From contig OZ242366.1 in assembly GCA_965208945.1 (NCBI GenBank), positions 3,348,001-3,412,000 of the forward strand: a stretch of DNA of 64,000 bases, written 5' to 3'. Both the position numbers and the translations under genes were made by a program. This stretch comes from JAPPLB01 sp965208945. GTDB lineage: Bacteria > Acidobacteriota > Terriglobia > Bryobacterales > UBA6623. Every line of letters starts with the position of its first letter. Position 1 is the first letter of the stretch. The notes below the pieces were generated by a model. The model did no database searches, was not told the DNA's origin, and was given only the letters and a program-made list of their open reading frames with translations. This document shows, one piece after another, positions 44,382 through 54,471 of the stretch.

Positions 44382-44756
44382 CTACGACTTGTAAACCGAG
44401 GCGGGATCGTAAGCCGGCTGGTCGATCTGCTTCCACTCACCGCCTTCCCAACGGCGATAGAAGCAACTTCTAAAGCCATTATGGCAAACGCCCGGACCTA
44501 GCGCCTCGACCTTGATGACCAGCGTATCTTTGTCGCAATCGACCAGGATTTCCTTCGTCAACAGGTAGTGGCCTGAGGTCTCGCCCTTTGTCCAAAGCTT
44601 GTCTCGCGATCGGCTGTAGAACGTCACTCGCCCGGTTTCGCGCGTCAGATCCAGGGCTTCCTGGTTCATGAAACCGACCATCAGGACCGTGCTGTCAGCC
44701 GCGTCTTGAATCACTGCCGGCACCAGTCCATTCGTTTTCGAAAAGTTCACTTCCAT
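44382..44756 (-). CDS. hisI: Phosphoribosyl-AMP cyclohydrolase
   Basis: A 124-residue HisI with metal sites DCDKDTLVIKVEALGPGVCH and GFRSCFYR. It opens the purine ring of PR-AMP at step three. No HisE pyrophosphohydrolase domain is fused, and hisE, hisG and the phosphatase are not in the window. First structural gene of the operon, with ribosome site GAAAGG; preceded by the his attenuator. Confidence 0.95.
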   Translation of the reverse strand: MEVNFSKTNGLVPAVIQDAADSTVLMVGFMNQEALDLTRETGRVTFYSRSRDKLWTKGETSGHYLLTKEILVDCDKDTLVIKVEALGPGVCHNGFRSCFYRRWEGGEWKQIDQPAYDPASVYKS

Positions 44757-44778
44757 GTTGTGCCTTTCTTCAATAAAC

Positions 44779-44808
44779 AAAAAACCCGCTCGGCGCGATG
44801 CCGGCGGG
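44779..44808 (-). terminator. his attenuator terminator hairpin
   Basis: On the minus strand CCCGC-CGGC, loop ATCGC, GCCG-A-GCGGG: nine base pairs with one bulged A, followed by six T. It lies between the leader peptide and hisI. Its 5' arm can instead pair with 44853-44860. Confidence 0.9.
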
Positions 44809-44868
44809 CTTAGGGTCTCGGAAAAGTTGGGCGTTTACCGTTTTCCGCGCAGCCGCCGGCCGCTGCGC
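44800..44868 (-). promoter_or_regulatory. his attenuator: pause and antiterminator hairpins
   Basis: Pause hairpin: perfect 7-bp stem GCGCAGC (44868-44862) with GCTGCGC (44853-44847), 8-nt loop. Antiterminator: GCCGGCGG (44860-44853) is fully complementary to CCGCCGGC (44807-44800), the 5' arm of the terminator. The two structures exclude each other, and the antiterminator excludes the terminator, as required for ribosome-controlled attenuation. Confidence 0.85.
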
Positions 44869-44915
44869 CTTGCATGGGCGTAGTGATGATGCCGGTGATG
44901 CCGCTCGAAACGCAT
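44835..44915 (-). CDS. hisL: his operon leader peptide
   Basis: A 26-codon reading frame ATG to TAA with six histidine codons in nine positions (HHRHHHYAH at residues 6-14), followed by an Arg-rich end. Ribosome stalling at these codons when His-tRNA is scarce would cover the 5' arm of the pause hairpin (44868-44862) and release 44860-44853 for antitermination. The predicted transcript start is only about 4 nt before the ATG, so translation is probably leaderless. Confidence 0.88.
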   Translation of the reverse strand: MRFERHHRHHHYAHARRSGRRLRGKR

Positions 44916-44925
44916 TCGAAGTTTC

Positions 44926-44953
44926 AGTATAGGACGAGGCGGCAAACGGTCAA
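44926..44953 (-). promoter_or_regulatory. his operon promoter
   Basis: On the minus strand TTGACC (44953-44948), 16-bp spacer, TATACT (44931-44926). Predicted start near 44919, directly before the leader peptide ATG at 44915 and just 17 bp after the stop of the upstream hydrolase gene. Confidence 0.75.
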
Positions 44954-44969
44954 GCGACTCGGAGGCAAA

Positions 44970-46676
44970 TCATTCGGGAATCACGGGTAACAGGATGTGC
45001 GACGGACGAGTTATGTCGTGATAGATGGTTTGTTGGGCGATCTCGAGTTCCGCGTCCATTCCCTGTTCGTTGCCGGTGTTCGGATTGCGGTCCCACATGG
45101 GGAAGTTGCTGCTCGTGATATGCACTCGGATGCGATGACCCTTCCGAAAGACATTGGCCGTCGGAAGCAGATCGATCGTGTACTCGTAGGGTCTGTCCGG
45201 CTCGAGCAGGAGTGGCGGTTCCCAGATGGACTCTCGGAACCGGGCGCGGAGGATGCCTTCAGTGAGGTTGAAGGCGCGGCCGTCCGGGTAGACGTCGATG
45301 AGACGTGCAATGAAGTCCGTGTCGCGCGCGGAAGATGCGGCGTGGAGCTTCACGGCGACCGGGCCCGTGACTTCGAAATCCCGGTCCAGCGGCTCACTCG
45401 TGAAGACCAGGACATCCTGACGGTTCTCGTTGGGGCGCTGGTCGACGGGACCGGCCCGAATGATACCCGGTATCTCCGGCGCGGAATGGTTGCCGCCGAG
45501 CGTAGGGACCGGGTCGTCAGGATCGTAGGTATAGCGCGTCGGAGAATCGTCTTGCGGCGGAGCGGTACCGAGCGTGCCGTCCTTTTCGCCGTTGGCATGG
45601 AAGTAGTATTTGGTGAACCGGGTGCGAGCGAGAGGCCATTCGTTTTCGAGTCGCCACTCGTTGATTCCCATGACGAAGAGGCGGACCTTGGGTTCGTCGC
45701 GGATACCGTTGTCGTTCCCCTTGACGACATGATCCAGCCAGCGAATCGCCAGTCCGATCTCGTCTTTTTCTGGGTTTTCCCCGAAGTCTCGGTCTCCCAC
45801 GACACGGTTTCGCGAGTGACTGGTCGGACTGATAGCGACCCGGATCTCGTCTGACGCGCCGAGTTTGGTCAGCTTCTCGAAATACTCGAGCGTCGCGCCG
45901 GGATAGTTGTCGTACCAGCCGCTCATCAGGTACACGGGGATGCGGATCTTGTCGAGCTTGTGGCGGGTACCGATGACCTTCCAAAAGTCGTCATACGTCG
46001 AGTGGGAGACATAGTCGGTGTAGAGCTTGTTCGGGCGCGTACCCGCAACGGTGTCGAGCGTGATGAGTGGCAAGTGACGATGCCACTTCCACCATCCGAA
46101 CTCCTCAACCTGTTGCTTGGCTTGCGCAGAATAGTCATAAATGCGGCGGGCGGTGTGGGCGAGTTGGATGGCGCCATGGTCGCGATACATGCGTTGCCAG
46201 GGATCGGGATTGATGTTCTGAGGAACGATTGCCTTCAGATTGGGATGCGCCTCGGGTGCTGTGAGCCACTGGGTCGCGCCATAGTAGGAACTGCCGTACA
46301 TGGTGACCTTGCCGTCGCACCAAGGTTGCCGGCTGATCCAGTCGATGCAGTCGTAGCCGTCCTGCGCGTCGTCGAAGAAACGGTTGTCCATGCCCTGGGA
46401 ACCTTCCGAGCCGAGGTGTCCACGGGTCGCTTGACCGACGAAGACGTAACCGGCATCGAGGAAGCGGCCGGAGATACCGCCCCAGAAGTCAGTGTCGTAG
46501 CCGCGGATGAGCACGGCAGGGTATCGGCCGAACCCCGGCCGGCGGATGCTCGTGCGCAGCTTAACCCCGTCCCGCATGGCCACCATCAGTTCTTCGGGCT
46601 CAGGCCGTTCGATGGGAACGCAATGGATGGCGAGAGAGAGTGCGGTCACGGCTGCCGCGTTTTGAAGAGAGTTCAA
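44970..46676 (-). CDS. CocE/NonD-family (peptidase S15) hydrolase
   Basis: A roughly 568-residue serine hydrolase: alpha/beta-hydrolase domain with nucleophile Ser in VTMYGSSYYGATQW and a C-terminal galactose-binding-like (X-Pro dipeptidyl-peptidase C-terminal) domain. Members include cocaine esterase, glutaryl-7-ACA acylase and X-Pro peptidases; substrate unknown. A TTG start at 46676 is chosen because AGGA lies 8 bp upstream and the following residues (LQNAAAVTALSLAIHC) look like a short signal peptide; a GTG at 46775 is possible. Confidence 0.85.
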   Translation of the reverse strand: MNSLQNAAAVTALSLAIHCVPIERPEPEELMVAMRDGVKLRTSIRRPGFGRYPAVLIRGYDTDFWGGISGRFLDAGYVFVGQATRGHLGSEGSQGMDNRFFDDAQDGYDCIDWISRQPWCDGKVTMYGSSYYGATQWLTAPEAHPNLKAIVPQNINPDPWQRMYRDHGAIQLAHTARRIYDYSAQAKQQVEEFGWWKWHRHLPLITLDTVAGTRPNKLYTDYVSHSTYDDFWKVIGTRHKLDKIRIPVYLMSGWYDNYPGATLEYFEKLTKLGASDEIRVAISPTSHSRNRVVGDRDFGENPEKDEIGLAIRWLDHVVKGNDNGIRDEPKVRLFVMGINEWRLENEWPLARTRFTKYYFHANGEKDGTLGTAPPQDDSPTRYTYDPDDPVPTLGGNHSAPEIPGIIRAGPVDQRPNENRQDVLVFTSEPLDRDFEVTGPVAVKLHAASSARDTDFIARLIDVYPDGRAFNLTEGILRARFRESIWEPPLLLEPDRPYEYTIDLLPTANVFRKGHRIRVHITSSNFPMWDRNPNTGNEQGMDAELEIAQQTIYHDITRPSHILLPVIPE

Positions 46677-46896
46677 GGAGTGTTCCTGCTGGACACTACC
46701 GGAGGCATTGTTATCTCGTCCGGCCGGGGTTATTGTATCGCCGGCGGTGTCCGGAAGCAGACCAAGAGAGATCACTCATGGCAGTTTCACATCCGGTGGA
46801 GATTATTGCACCATGTAGCCTCGAGCTCTGATCGGTATCGAATTCCGACCGATCTACACGTGCGCGGGACATTCCGGGGCACCGCAAGACAGTGGA

Positions 46897-46926
46897 TTTA
46901 CACCTTACGGGATGAACGGCTAGAAT
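46897..46926 (+). promoter_or_regulatory. Putative purA promoter
   Basis: TTTACA (46897-46902), 18-bp spacer, TAGAAT (46921-46926), giving a leader of about 100 nt before purA. The rest of the 354-bp gap to the hydrolase gene shows no gene. Confidence 0.5.
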
Positions 46927-47030
46927 TGGATTTGCATCGGTTCTTCTCCCCCGGCAGATTCTTCTCACTATTCCGCTGAGCGGGATCGCTAATCTTTCCT
47001 CGGCGCCTTCGGGGGCTTCAGAATACAACC

Positions 47031-48329
<1,299 letters not shown>

Positions 48330-48332
<3 letters not shown>

Positions 48333-48512
48333 CCTGCATTTCTCACCACCCGACGGTCGAAGCACGCCATATGGCCGCCAGGACTTCGTTACGCTTGCTT
48401 GCCGTGCTCAACGTACTGTTCAAGTACGCCTGCGCGCGCCAAGCAGCTCGTGCCTCGTCTTGACGGCCCTCTCACGCACTTCGCCTCGCCACGTGGTGAG
48501 AAATGCAGGCTA
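48330..48512 (-). repeat. Family A element, short form, at the purA stop codon
   Basis: Complete TA-to-TA copy with perfect terminal inverted repeats. The first TA/G is the purA stop codon. The 229 bp from its right end to moeA hold a CGCCGGC/GCCGGCG hairpin (near 48605-48625) and no gene. Confidence 0.9.
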
Positions 48513-48741
48513 GCAGGGTTCGCCCCCTCAATAAAGCACTGCCCAGCGGCGGTCAACGCTGTCAAGTCTGATCCCGAATACGCTTTGGATCGAGTCGGGA
48601 GGGCCGCCGGCCAGCGAAGCCGGCGCATCTTCGTCACCAACTTTCCCACCCTTCTACGGTTGTACCGCCTGGCATCGCTTCCATGAACTCTTGGCATGCC
48701 CTTCAACACGGCAATGACGCATTGTCACGATAATAGAGGGC

Positions 48742-49950
48742 ATGCCTCTCCTTCCTTTCAACGAAGCCCGAGCTCTGATCACAGCACGCATGGAGGAAGG
48801 GCCGGCTCTACCGCCGCCCGAAACGACAACACTTGATCAGTCGCTGGGACGCGTTCTCGCCAAGAATACCGTCGCGGATCGGGACTATCCGCCGTTCAAT
48901 CGCTCGACCCGAGACGGTTACGCTGTCATCGCCTCCGATGTCGTCGATGCGCCGGTGGTGTTGGAAGTTATCGGAGAGACCCGTGCGGGCGAGGCTTCAC
49001 AATTCCGCATCGAGCGCGGCCAGACGGTGCAGATCATGACTGGCGCCCCGGGGCCGGAAGGCGCAGATGCCGTGGTCATGCAGGAGTACTCGCAGCGCGA
49101 CGGCCGGCAAGTCAGGTTGGACCGCGGGGTGCCCAGCGGGAAAAACCTTATCTTTCGGGGCAGCGAAAGCCGTGAAGGCGCTGTCGTTCTGGAGGGGGGT
49201 ACGCTCTTGGGGTATCCGGAGATTGCGTTACTAGGTTCGGTCGGCTGTGATCAAGTGACAGTCCATCGCCGTCCCGAAGTCGCCATTCTTTCCACCGGCG
49301 ATGAAGTTCTCCCCATCGAGGCGACGCCGGAACCCTATCAGATTCGCAACTCGAACGCCTATTCGCTTGCGGCGCAGGTGCTGCGGGCGGGGGGCGAGCC
49401 CCGAATCCTACCCATTGCGCCTGACGTTCATGCCCGCACACGGGACTTGATCGAGGATGGCCTGCGATCCGACATCCTGCTTCTCTCCGGCGGGGTTTCG
49501 GTCGGCAAGTATGACTTCGTCGAGAGTGCGCTGCGTGATCTGGGAGCAGAGTTCTTCATCACCAGCGTTGCGATTCAACCCGGCAAGCCGCTTGTCTTTG
49601 CGAAAGTCGGCGGCAAGCCCGTTTTCGGTCTGCCGGGGAATCCGATTTCGACGATGGTAACCTTCGAGCTGTTTGCGCGTCTGGCGATCGATTTGCTCGC
49701 GGGCCGCAAGGATTCCTCGCTGAGGTTCACGAGTGCCCGGTTGCTCAATGATTTCAAGCACAAACCCGTCTTGACTCGCTTCCTGCCGGCCGTTCTGAGC
49801 GGCGATTACGGTGACGTAAGGGTCGATCCGGTACAATGGCAGGGGTCGGGCGATTTGGTCGCCTTGGCCCGTGCGGACTGCTTCCTGGTGGCCACGCCGG
49901 ACCGTGATTCCTGGAAAGCCGGGGAGTGGATCTCGATCCTGCCCAGGTGA
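48742..49950 (+). CDS. moeA: Molybdopterin molybdenumtransferase
   Basis: A 402-residue MoeA: FNRSTRDGYAV (substrate loop), MTGAPGPEGADAVVMQE, STGDEVLP, LLLSGGVSVGKYDFVE and FGLPGNPISTMVTFE are visible. It inserts molybdate into adenylated molybdopterin. Its stop overlaps the moaC start (GTGA), so the two cofactor genes are translationally coupled. Confidence 0.95.
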   Translation: MPLLPFNEARALITARMEEGPALPPPETTTLDQSLGRVLAKNTVADRDYPPFNRSTRDGYAVIASDVVDAPVVLEVIGETRAGEASQFRIERGQTVQIMTGAPGPEGADAVVMQEYSQRDGRQVRLDRGVPSGKNLIFRGSESREGAVVLEGGTLLGYPEIALLGSVGCDQVTVHRRPEVAILSTGDEVLPIEATPEPYQIRNSNAYSLAAQVLRAGGEPRILPIAPDVHARTRDLIEDGLRSDILLLSGGVSVGKYDFVESALRDLGAEFFITSVAIQPGKPLVFAKVGGKPVFGLPGNPISTMVTFELFARLAIDLLAGRKDSSLRFTSARLLNDFKHKPVLTRFLPAVLSGDYGDVRVDPVQWQGSGDLVALARADCFLVATPDRDSWKAGEWISILPR

Positions 49951-50450
49951 GCAAACTCTCTCACTACGACGAGCGCGGCGCGGCGCGCATGGTGGATGTC
50001 AGCGACAAGACGCCCACTCGCCGGACCGCTCGCGCCCACGCCTTCGTGAAAATGCCTGCCGCCGTGACTCGGCAACTCCCGGACAATCCCAAGGGCGACC
50101 CGCTGGAGGTCGCGCGCATCGCCGGGATCAACGCAGCGAAGCGCACCAGCGATTTGATTCCCCTCTGTCATCCTCTGCCGATCACTCATGCCGACATTGA
50201 GATCCGACTCGTTCCCGGTGGCGCCGAGATCGAATCCAGCGTGACGACAACGGCGCCGACCGGAGTTGAAATGGAAGCTCTCACTGCCGTCTCGGTCGCC
50301 GCGCTCACCGTCTACGACATGACGAAAGCTCTCGACAAATCGATCGAAATCGGAGACATCCATCTCCTCGAGAAAGAAGGGGGCAAGAGCAGCCTCTATC
50401 AGCGAGAGGACGGCTTGCGCCGAAACCGGCTTGTCGAGCGAAACGTATAG
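49947..50450 (+). CDS. moaC: Cyclic pyranopterin monophosphate synthase
   Basis: A 167-residue MoaC starting at GTG 49947 (VSKLSHYDERGAARMVDVS). Conserved KRTSDLIPLCHPLPITH and GVEMEALTAVSVAALTVYDMTK are intact. It completes the first step of molybdopterin synthesis after MoaA. The earlier ATG frame extension lies inside moeA and was rejected. Confidence 0.95.
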   Translation: MSKLSHYDERGAARMVDVSDKTPTRRTARAHAFVKMPAAVTRQLPDNPKGDPLEVARIAGINAAKRTSDLIPLCHPLPITHADIEIRLVPGGAEIESSVTTTAPTGVEMEALTAVSVAALTVYDMTKALDKSIEIGDIHLLEKEGGKSSLYQREDGLRRNRLVERNV

Positions 50451-50480
50451 CGAACAAGGGATGCCGACAAGACGATTGTC

Positions 50481-51653
50481 ATGAAACCCCACGCTCGTTC
50501 CCGCCGCCCCACCAATGTGACTGTGCGTGCAGCCCTCATGGTGACGCTCATCGTCACCTTCGGCACGTTGCCCCTCGATGCTCAGCAGGACGAAAACGAG
50601 GCGGTACTTTCTCTAGGAGACGACCTGGTTTTTGGTTCAGAAGTCAATGTCGTGACGGTGCCGGTCACGGTCACCGATCGCAAGGGCATCTATGTCAACG
50701 GTTTGGAGTCGTTCGATTTCCGGATCTACGACAACCGAAAACCCCAAGTGATCGACAGCTTCGAGGTTGCGTTCCTGCCGATCTCAATGGTGATCTGTGT
50801 CCAATCGAGCGATCGGGTCGAAGGTATCCTGCCCGAGGTCACCAAGACAGCTATCCTCTTCACCGACATGGTATTGGGCGAGTTCGGCCAAGCAGCCTTG
50901 ATCGCTTTCGATCAGCGAGTCCGCTTGATGCAGGACTTCACCAACGACGAGAAGAAGATTGAAAAAGCCCTCAAAGACATCACGTTGGGCAGCGACGCCG
51001 TTCGGCTGAGCGATGCCGTATATGAAGGCATCCGAATGCTCGTGAAACGGCCGAGTACGCATCGCAAGGTGATTGTGGTCATCTCGGAGTCCCAGGAAAC
51101 TGCCAGCGAAGTGGGCTTAGGTGAGACCATGCGCACGGCGCAGATCCAAGACATCATGATCTACCCGGTGAGGCTCTCGACGATCAAGGGATGGTTCAAG
51201 CGCGACGACAAGCCGATTCCTCCCTCCATCCCGCCGGGTGTGCAGGCCAGGGCATCCATTCCCGGAGCAGCCGAAACGCCAACGACGCAGATGCAGCATC
51301 GGGTTCGAGCAACGCCTAACGTGATTCCCATCGTGATTGATCTCGTTCGCGGCGTGAAGAACCTGCTCTTCAACAATCCCCTCGAGCTTCTCGCTGTGGG
51401 AACGGGTGGCAGAGTCTATTCCCCGATGACAGAGGACGGCATCCAAAAAGCGATCATGGGGATCGGCGAAGATCTGCGCAGCCAGTATCTGCTGAGCTAC
51501 CGGCCGAACAATCTCAACGATAGCGGCATCTTCCACCGCATCGAAGTGGAAGTGTTCTACGACAGGGCCAAGGTGCGTGCCCGCCCAGGGTACTGGCAAG
51601 GCCCCGCGCCGGTTCCCAGCGGCGAGCCGGTCGAACCGATCGCGGGGCGATAA
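50481..51653 (+). CDS. Exported VWA-domain protein, acidobacterial type
   Basis: A 390-residue protein with a signal peptide or anchor (VRAALMVTLIVTFGTLPLDA) and the pattern of the VWFA-related Acidobacteria family: an Ig-like start (VVTVPVTVTDRKGIYVNGLESFDFRIYDN), a degenerate VWA domain with a weak MIDAS motif (VQSSDR in place of DxSxS), and the typical end LRSQYLLSYRP...FHRIEVEV. These proteins are abundant in Acidobacteria; function unknown. Confidence 0.88.
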   Translation: MKPHARSRRPTNVTVRAALMVTLIVTFGTLPLDAQQDENEAVLSLGDDLVFGSEVNVVTVPVTVTDRKGIYVNGLESFDFRIYDNRKPQVIDSFEVAFLPISMVICVQSSDRVEGILPEVTKTAILFTDMVLGEFGQAALIAFDQRVRLMQDFTNDEKKIEKALKDITLGSDAVRLSDAVYEGIRMLVKRPSTHRKVIVVISESQETASEVGLGETMRTAQIQDIMIYPVRLSTIKGWFKRDDKPIPPSIPPGVQARASIPGAAETPTTQMQHRVRATPNVIPIVIDLVRGVKNLLFNNPLELLAVGTGGRVYSPMTEDGIQKAIMGIGEDLRSQYLLSYRPNNLNDSGIFHRIEVEVFYDRAKVRARPGYWQGPAPVPSGEPVEPIAGR

Positions 51654-51728
51654 GATCGGGCTCCTCGAAGCGGGTCCCGCAATGCGCGGCGGCTCTTCTC
51701 CATCGACCATTTTTTGAAGGACATCCGA

Positions 51729-53972
51729 TTGGATCGACAAGAAGTATTGGATCGTGCCCGCGAGGGCTTCGCCTCACTCAACGTTAGCGAGGAAACCCGG
51801 GCAACCGCTTTATCGAACCTGACGGATTGGCTGGGACGCGACAAGTTCGAGGGCCTGGTTCCGGCAGGGCGCGCCGATTACAAACCGCTGCTTGCATGGA
51901 TCGTCGAAGCCGGCAAGTTCGACCTCCTGCTCGACAGTTTCTATCGGGTCATGCCGTTCGGCACGGGCGGCCGCCGCGGTCCGGTTGGAATCGGACCCAA
52001 CCGTATCAACCCCTTCACGATTGCTACTTCGGTCCAGGGCCATTTGGTTTATCTCCGCGAGCGATTTGGGACAGGCGCCGCTCTCAAGGTGGTCGTCGCC
52101 TATGACGTTCGTAGATATGCCGATCTCCGGCAAGTGTATCCCTCCGGTGAGTGCAATCCGCTGCAGGGCCTTTCTTCGAAAGATTTCGCTCGCATTTCGA
52201 CCGGGGTCTACTGCACCGGTGGAGTCGAAGTCTACCTTCTGCCGGACGAAGAGAACGGCTACATCTCTACACCTGAGCTTTCTTTCCTGATTCGCCGCTT
52301 CAACGCCCAGGGCGGCTTGAATGTAAGCGCATCCCACAATCATCCCGACGACAACGGCGGCAAGTTCTACAACGATCGCGGCGGACAGGAGATACCGCCC
52401 TACGACGAGCAAATGGTCAGGATTGTGGAGGGCATCAAAGAGGTCAATATCATGCCCTACAACGACGCCCTGCGCTCCGGACTCGTGCGACCGATCACAT
52501 CTGAGGACCGCAAGGCCTATGTCGACCTCAACCTGGGATTGCGCCTCGGTTCGGGAACCGGCGGCGCAAAGATCGTCTACACGCCGCTGCACGGCACGGG
52601 ACGCAACACCGTCGGAGCCTGCCTGAAGGCCATGGGTTTCGCGGAAGGTAAACAGTTTTTCACGGTTGACTCGCAGAAGGAGTATCGCGGAGACTTCGCT
52701 AACGTCAAGTTCCGCACACCCAATCCGGAAGTACCTGAGTCTCTGGAATCGGCGATTGAAGTGGCGAAGAAGGTTAGTGCTGACCTGATCATGGCCACCG
52801 ACCCCGATGCCGACCGCATTGGAGGCGCGGTTCCCTGGCTGGGAGACTATGTTTTTGTCAATGGCAACGAGATTGCCGCGATTCTTACTCGTTATCGATT
52901 GGAATCCCTCCAGCGGGTCAACAAACTGCCCTCCCGCCCCTTCGTCTTGAAGACGCAGGTCACGACCGAACTGATGGCCCGCATCGCCAAAACGTTTGGC
53001 GCATCGGTGATCGGTGATCTGCTTGTCGGCTTCAAATATGTGGGTGATGTCATTGATCACCTCGAAAGAGAGGGGCGCTTCGGCAACCTAGAGGCAAGGC
53101 CGTCGGACTTCATCATCGCAGCCGAAGAAAGCCACGGCCTGCTGGTCACGCCCGAGATTCGCGATAAGGATGCCGCCGGCGCCGCGGTCGTCCTCTCTGA
53201 GTTGGTGGCTGAGCTGAAGGAATCCGGGAGAACGATCTACAAGTACCTGATCGACACGTACAAGCGCTACGGATACTTTCGTAGCATGCTCCGCTCCACG
53301 GTCATGCAAGGTGCAGCCGGCACAGCAGCCATGAAGGAGATCCAGCAACGCCTGCGAACAAATCCGCCGAAACAGGTGGCCGGGCTCAAGGTCGAGTCCG
53401 TGAACGATTATTGGGATACGGCGAAGTGGGGCGACTTCAAGTCCGAAACGGATCGCGGCGCGCGCAACTTTCTCACCTTCCAATTCGAAGGCAGCCTCAA
53501 GGTGAGCATCCGTCCCTCCGGCACGGAGCCGAAGAACAAGGTCTATATCGAAATGGGTACGGAGCCCCTCGGCGCGGACGTTTCCGATGAACAGTTCATG
53601 GACAAGAGGCGCCAGGTGGACGAGGAGGTGCAGCAGTTTTCAGACGTCTTCATGAAGGTGATGCTGGAGATCATCGACATCGAAATGCCTGATTACAGCT
53701 ACCGCATTTCAGATCTGGTGCCGCTCGACAGCAAGCGACACTTCGGAGCAACATTCATTCCCCAACTGGAATTCCGAGCGAAGAAACTGTCTAAAGGGGA
53801 ATGTGACAGAGAAGAACTGAATCGCTGGATTGATTCGGAGCTTCGTGGCTACGGACCGGACGCCCGGCTGCTCGTAGCCAGCGCCTTCCGCGCCTACCTC
53901 GACTCCGCTCGCAACCGCGATCCATCAAACGCGGCGGTATTGGACGTGGCTTCGTCCGTGTTTTTCTCGTAA
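51729..53972 (+). CDS. Phosphoglucomutase/phosphomannomutase-type phosphohexomutase
   Basis: A 747-residue alpha-D-phosphohexomutase. Domain 1 has the phosphoserine loop VSASHNHPDDNGGK (His instead of the usual Pro after Asn), domain 2 the metal site ATDPDADRIG, domain 3 AAEESHG and domain 4 RPSGTEPKNKVYIEM. It is longer than usual; an N-terminal and a 110-residue C-terminal extension flank the core. The TTG at 51729 follows GAAGGA with 7-bp spacing and is preferred over TTG at 51714. Confidence 0.9.
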   Translation: MDRQEVLDRAREGFASLNVSEETRATALSNLTDWLGRDKFEGLVPAGRADYKPLLAWIVEAGKFDLLLDSFYRVMPFGTGGRRGPVGIGPNRINPFTIATSVQGHLVYLRERFGTGAALKVVVAYDVRRYADLRQVYPSGECNPLQGLSSKDFARISTGVYCTGGVEVYLLPDEENGYISTPELSFLIRRFNAQGGLNVSASHNHPDDNGGKFYNDRGGQEIPPYDEQMVRIVEGIKEVNIMPYNDALRSGLVRPITSEDRKAYVDLNLGLRLGSGTGGAKIVYTPLHGTGRNTVGACLKAMGFAEGKQFFTVDSQKEYRGDFANVKFRTPNPEVPESLESAIEVAKKVSADLIMATDPDADRIGGAVPWLGDYVFVNGNEIAAILTRYRLESLQRVNKLPSRPFVLKTQVTTELMARIAKTFGASVIGDLLVGFKYVGDVIDHLEREGRFGNLEARPSDFIIAAEESHGLLVTPEIRDKDAAGAAVVLSELVAELKESGRTIYKYLIDTYKRYGYFRSMLRSTVMQGAAGTAAMKEIQQRLRTNPPKQVAGLKVESVNDYWDTAKWGDFKSETDRGARNFLTFQFEGSLKVSIRPSGTEPKNKVYIEMGTEPLGADVSDEQFMDKRRQVDEEVQQFSDVFMKVMLEIIDIEMPDYSYRISDLVPLDSKRHFGATFIPQLEFRAKKLSKGECDREELNRWIDSELRGYGPDARLLVASAFRAYLDSARNRDPSNAAVLDVASSVFFS

Positions 53973-53985
53973 GATTGCCGGTTCT

Positions 53986-54471
53986 TCAACTCCGCTCGAC
54001 GAGAGCCACGACATGGGCTTCGGCCGACAAACCTTCGCCTACCGGACCCATGCCTTCGGCCGTCTTCCCCTTAAGACCCACTCGTCCCATCTCGATTTTC
54101 AACACGTCGGCGATTCTTTTTCGAATGACGTTGTAATAGGGTCCGATTTTCGGGCGCTCCAAGCCGATCACGGTATCCACATTGACGATGCGGTATCCGT
54201 TGTCTTCGAGCAATCGCCGTGTGCGCTCAAGGAATATTGCGCTATCGGCGTCCTTCCATTGCGGGTCAGAGGGTGGAAAATACTGACCGATGTCACCAAG
54301 TCCCATTGCGCCCAGCAAGGCATCGGTCAAGGCGTGAAAGAGAATATCCCCGTCGGAGTGTCCGGAAAGCCCTTTCTCGAACGGAATCTCTACTCCACCC
54401 AGAATCAACCTGCGACCGTCAACGAGCCGGTGGGAGTCGTATCCGATGCCGACCCGCAAGTCCAAGCTCAT
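53986..54471 (-). CDS. ispF: 2-C-methyl-D-erythritol 2,4-cyclodiphosphate synthase
   Basis: A 161-residue IspF of the non-mevalonate isoprenoid pathway: metal-binding GIGYDSHRL, GHSDGDILFHALTDALLGA and substrate motif TAEGMGPVGEG. Overlaps ispD by 4 bp (ATGA), so the two steps are coupled; ispE is elsewhere. Confidence 0.96.
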   Translation of the reverse strand: MSLDLRVGIGYDSHRLVDGRRLILGGVEIPFEKGLSGHSDGDILFHALTDALLGAMGLGDIGQYFPPSDPQWKDADSAIFLERTRRLLEDNGYRIVNVDTVIGLERPKIGPYYNVIRKRIADVLKIEMGRVGLKGKTAEGMGPVGEGLSAEAHVVALVERS

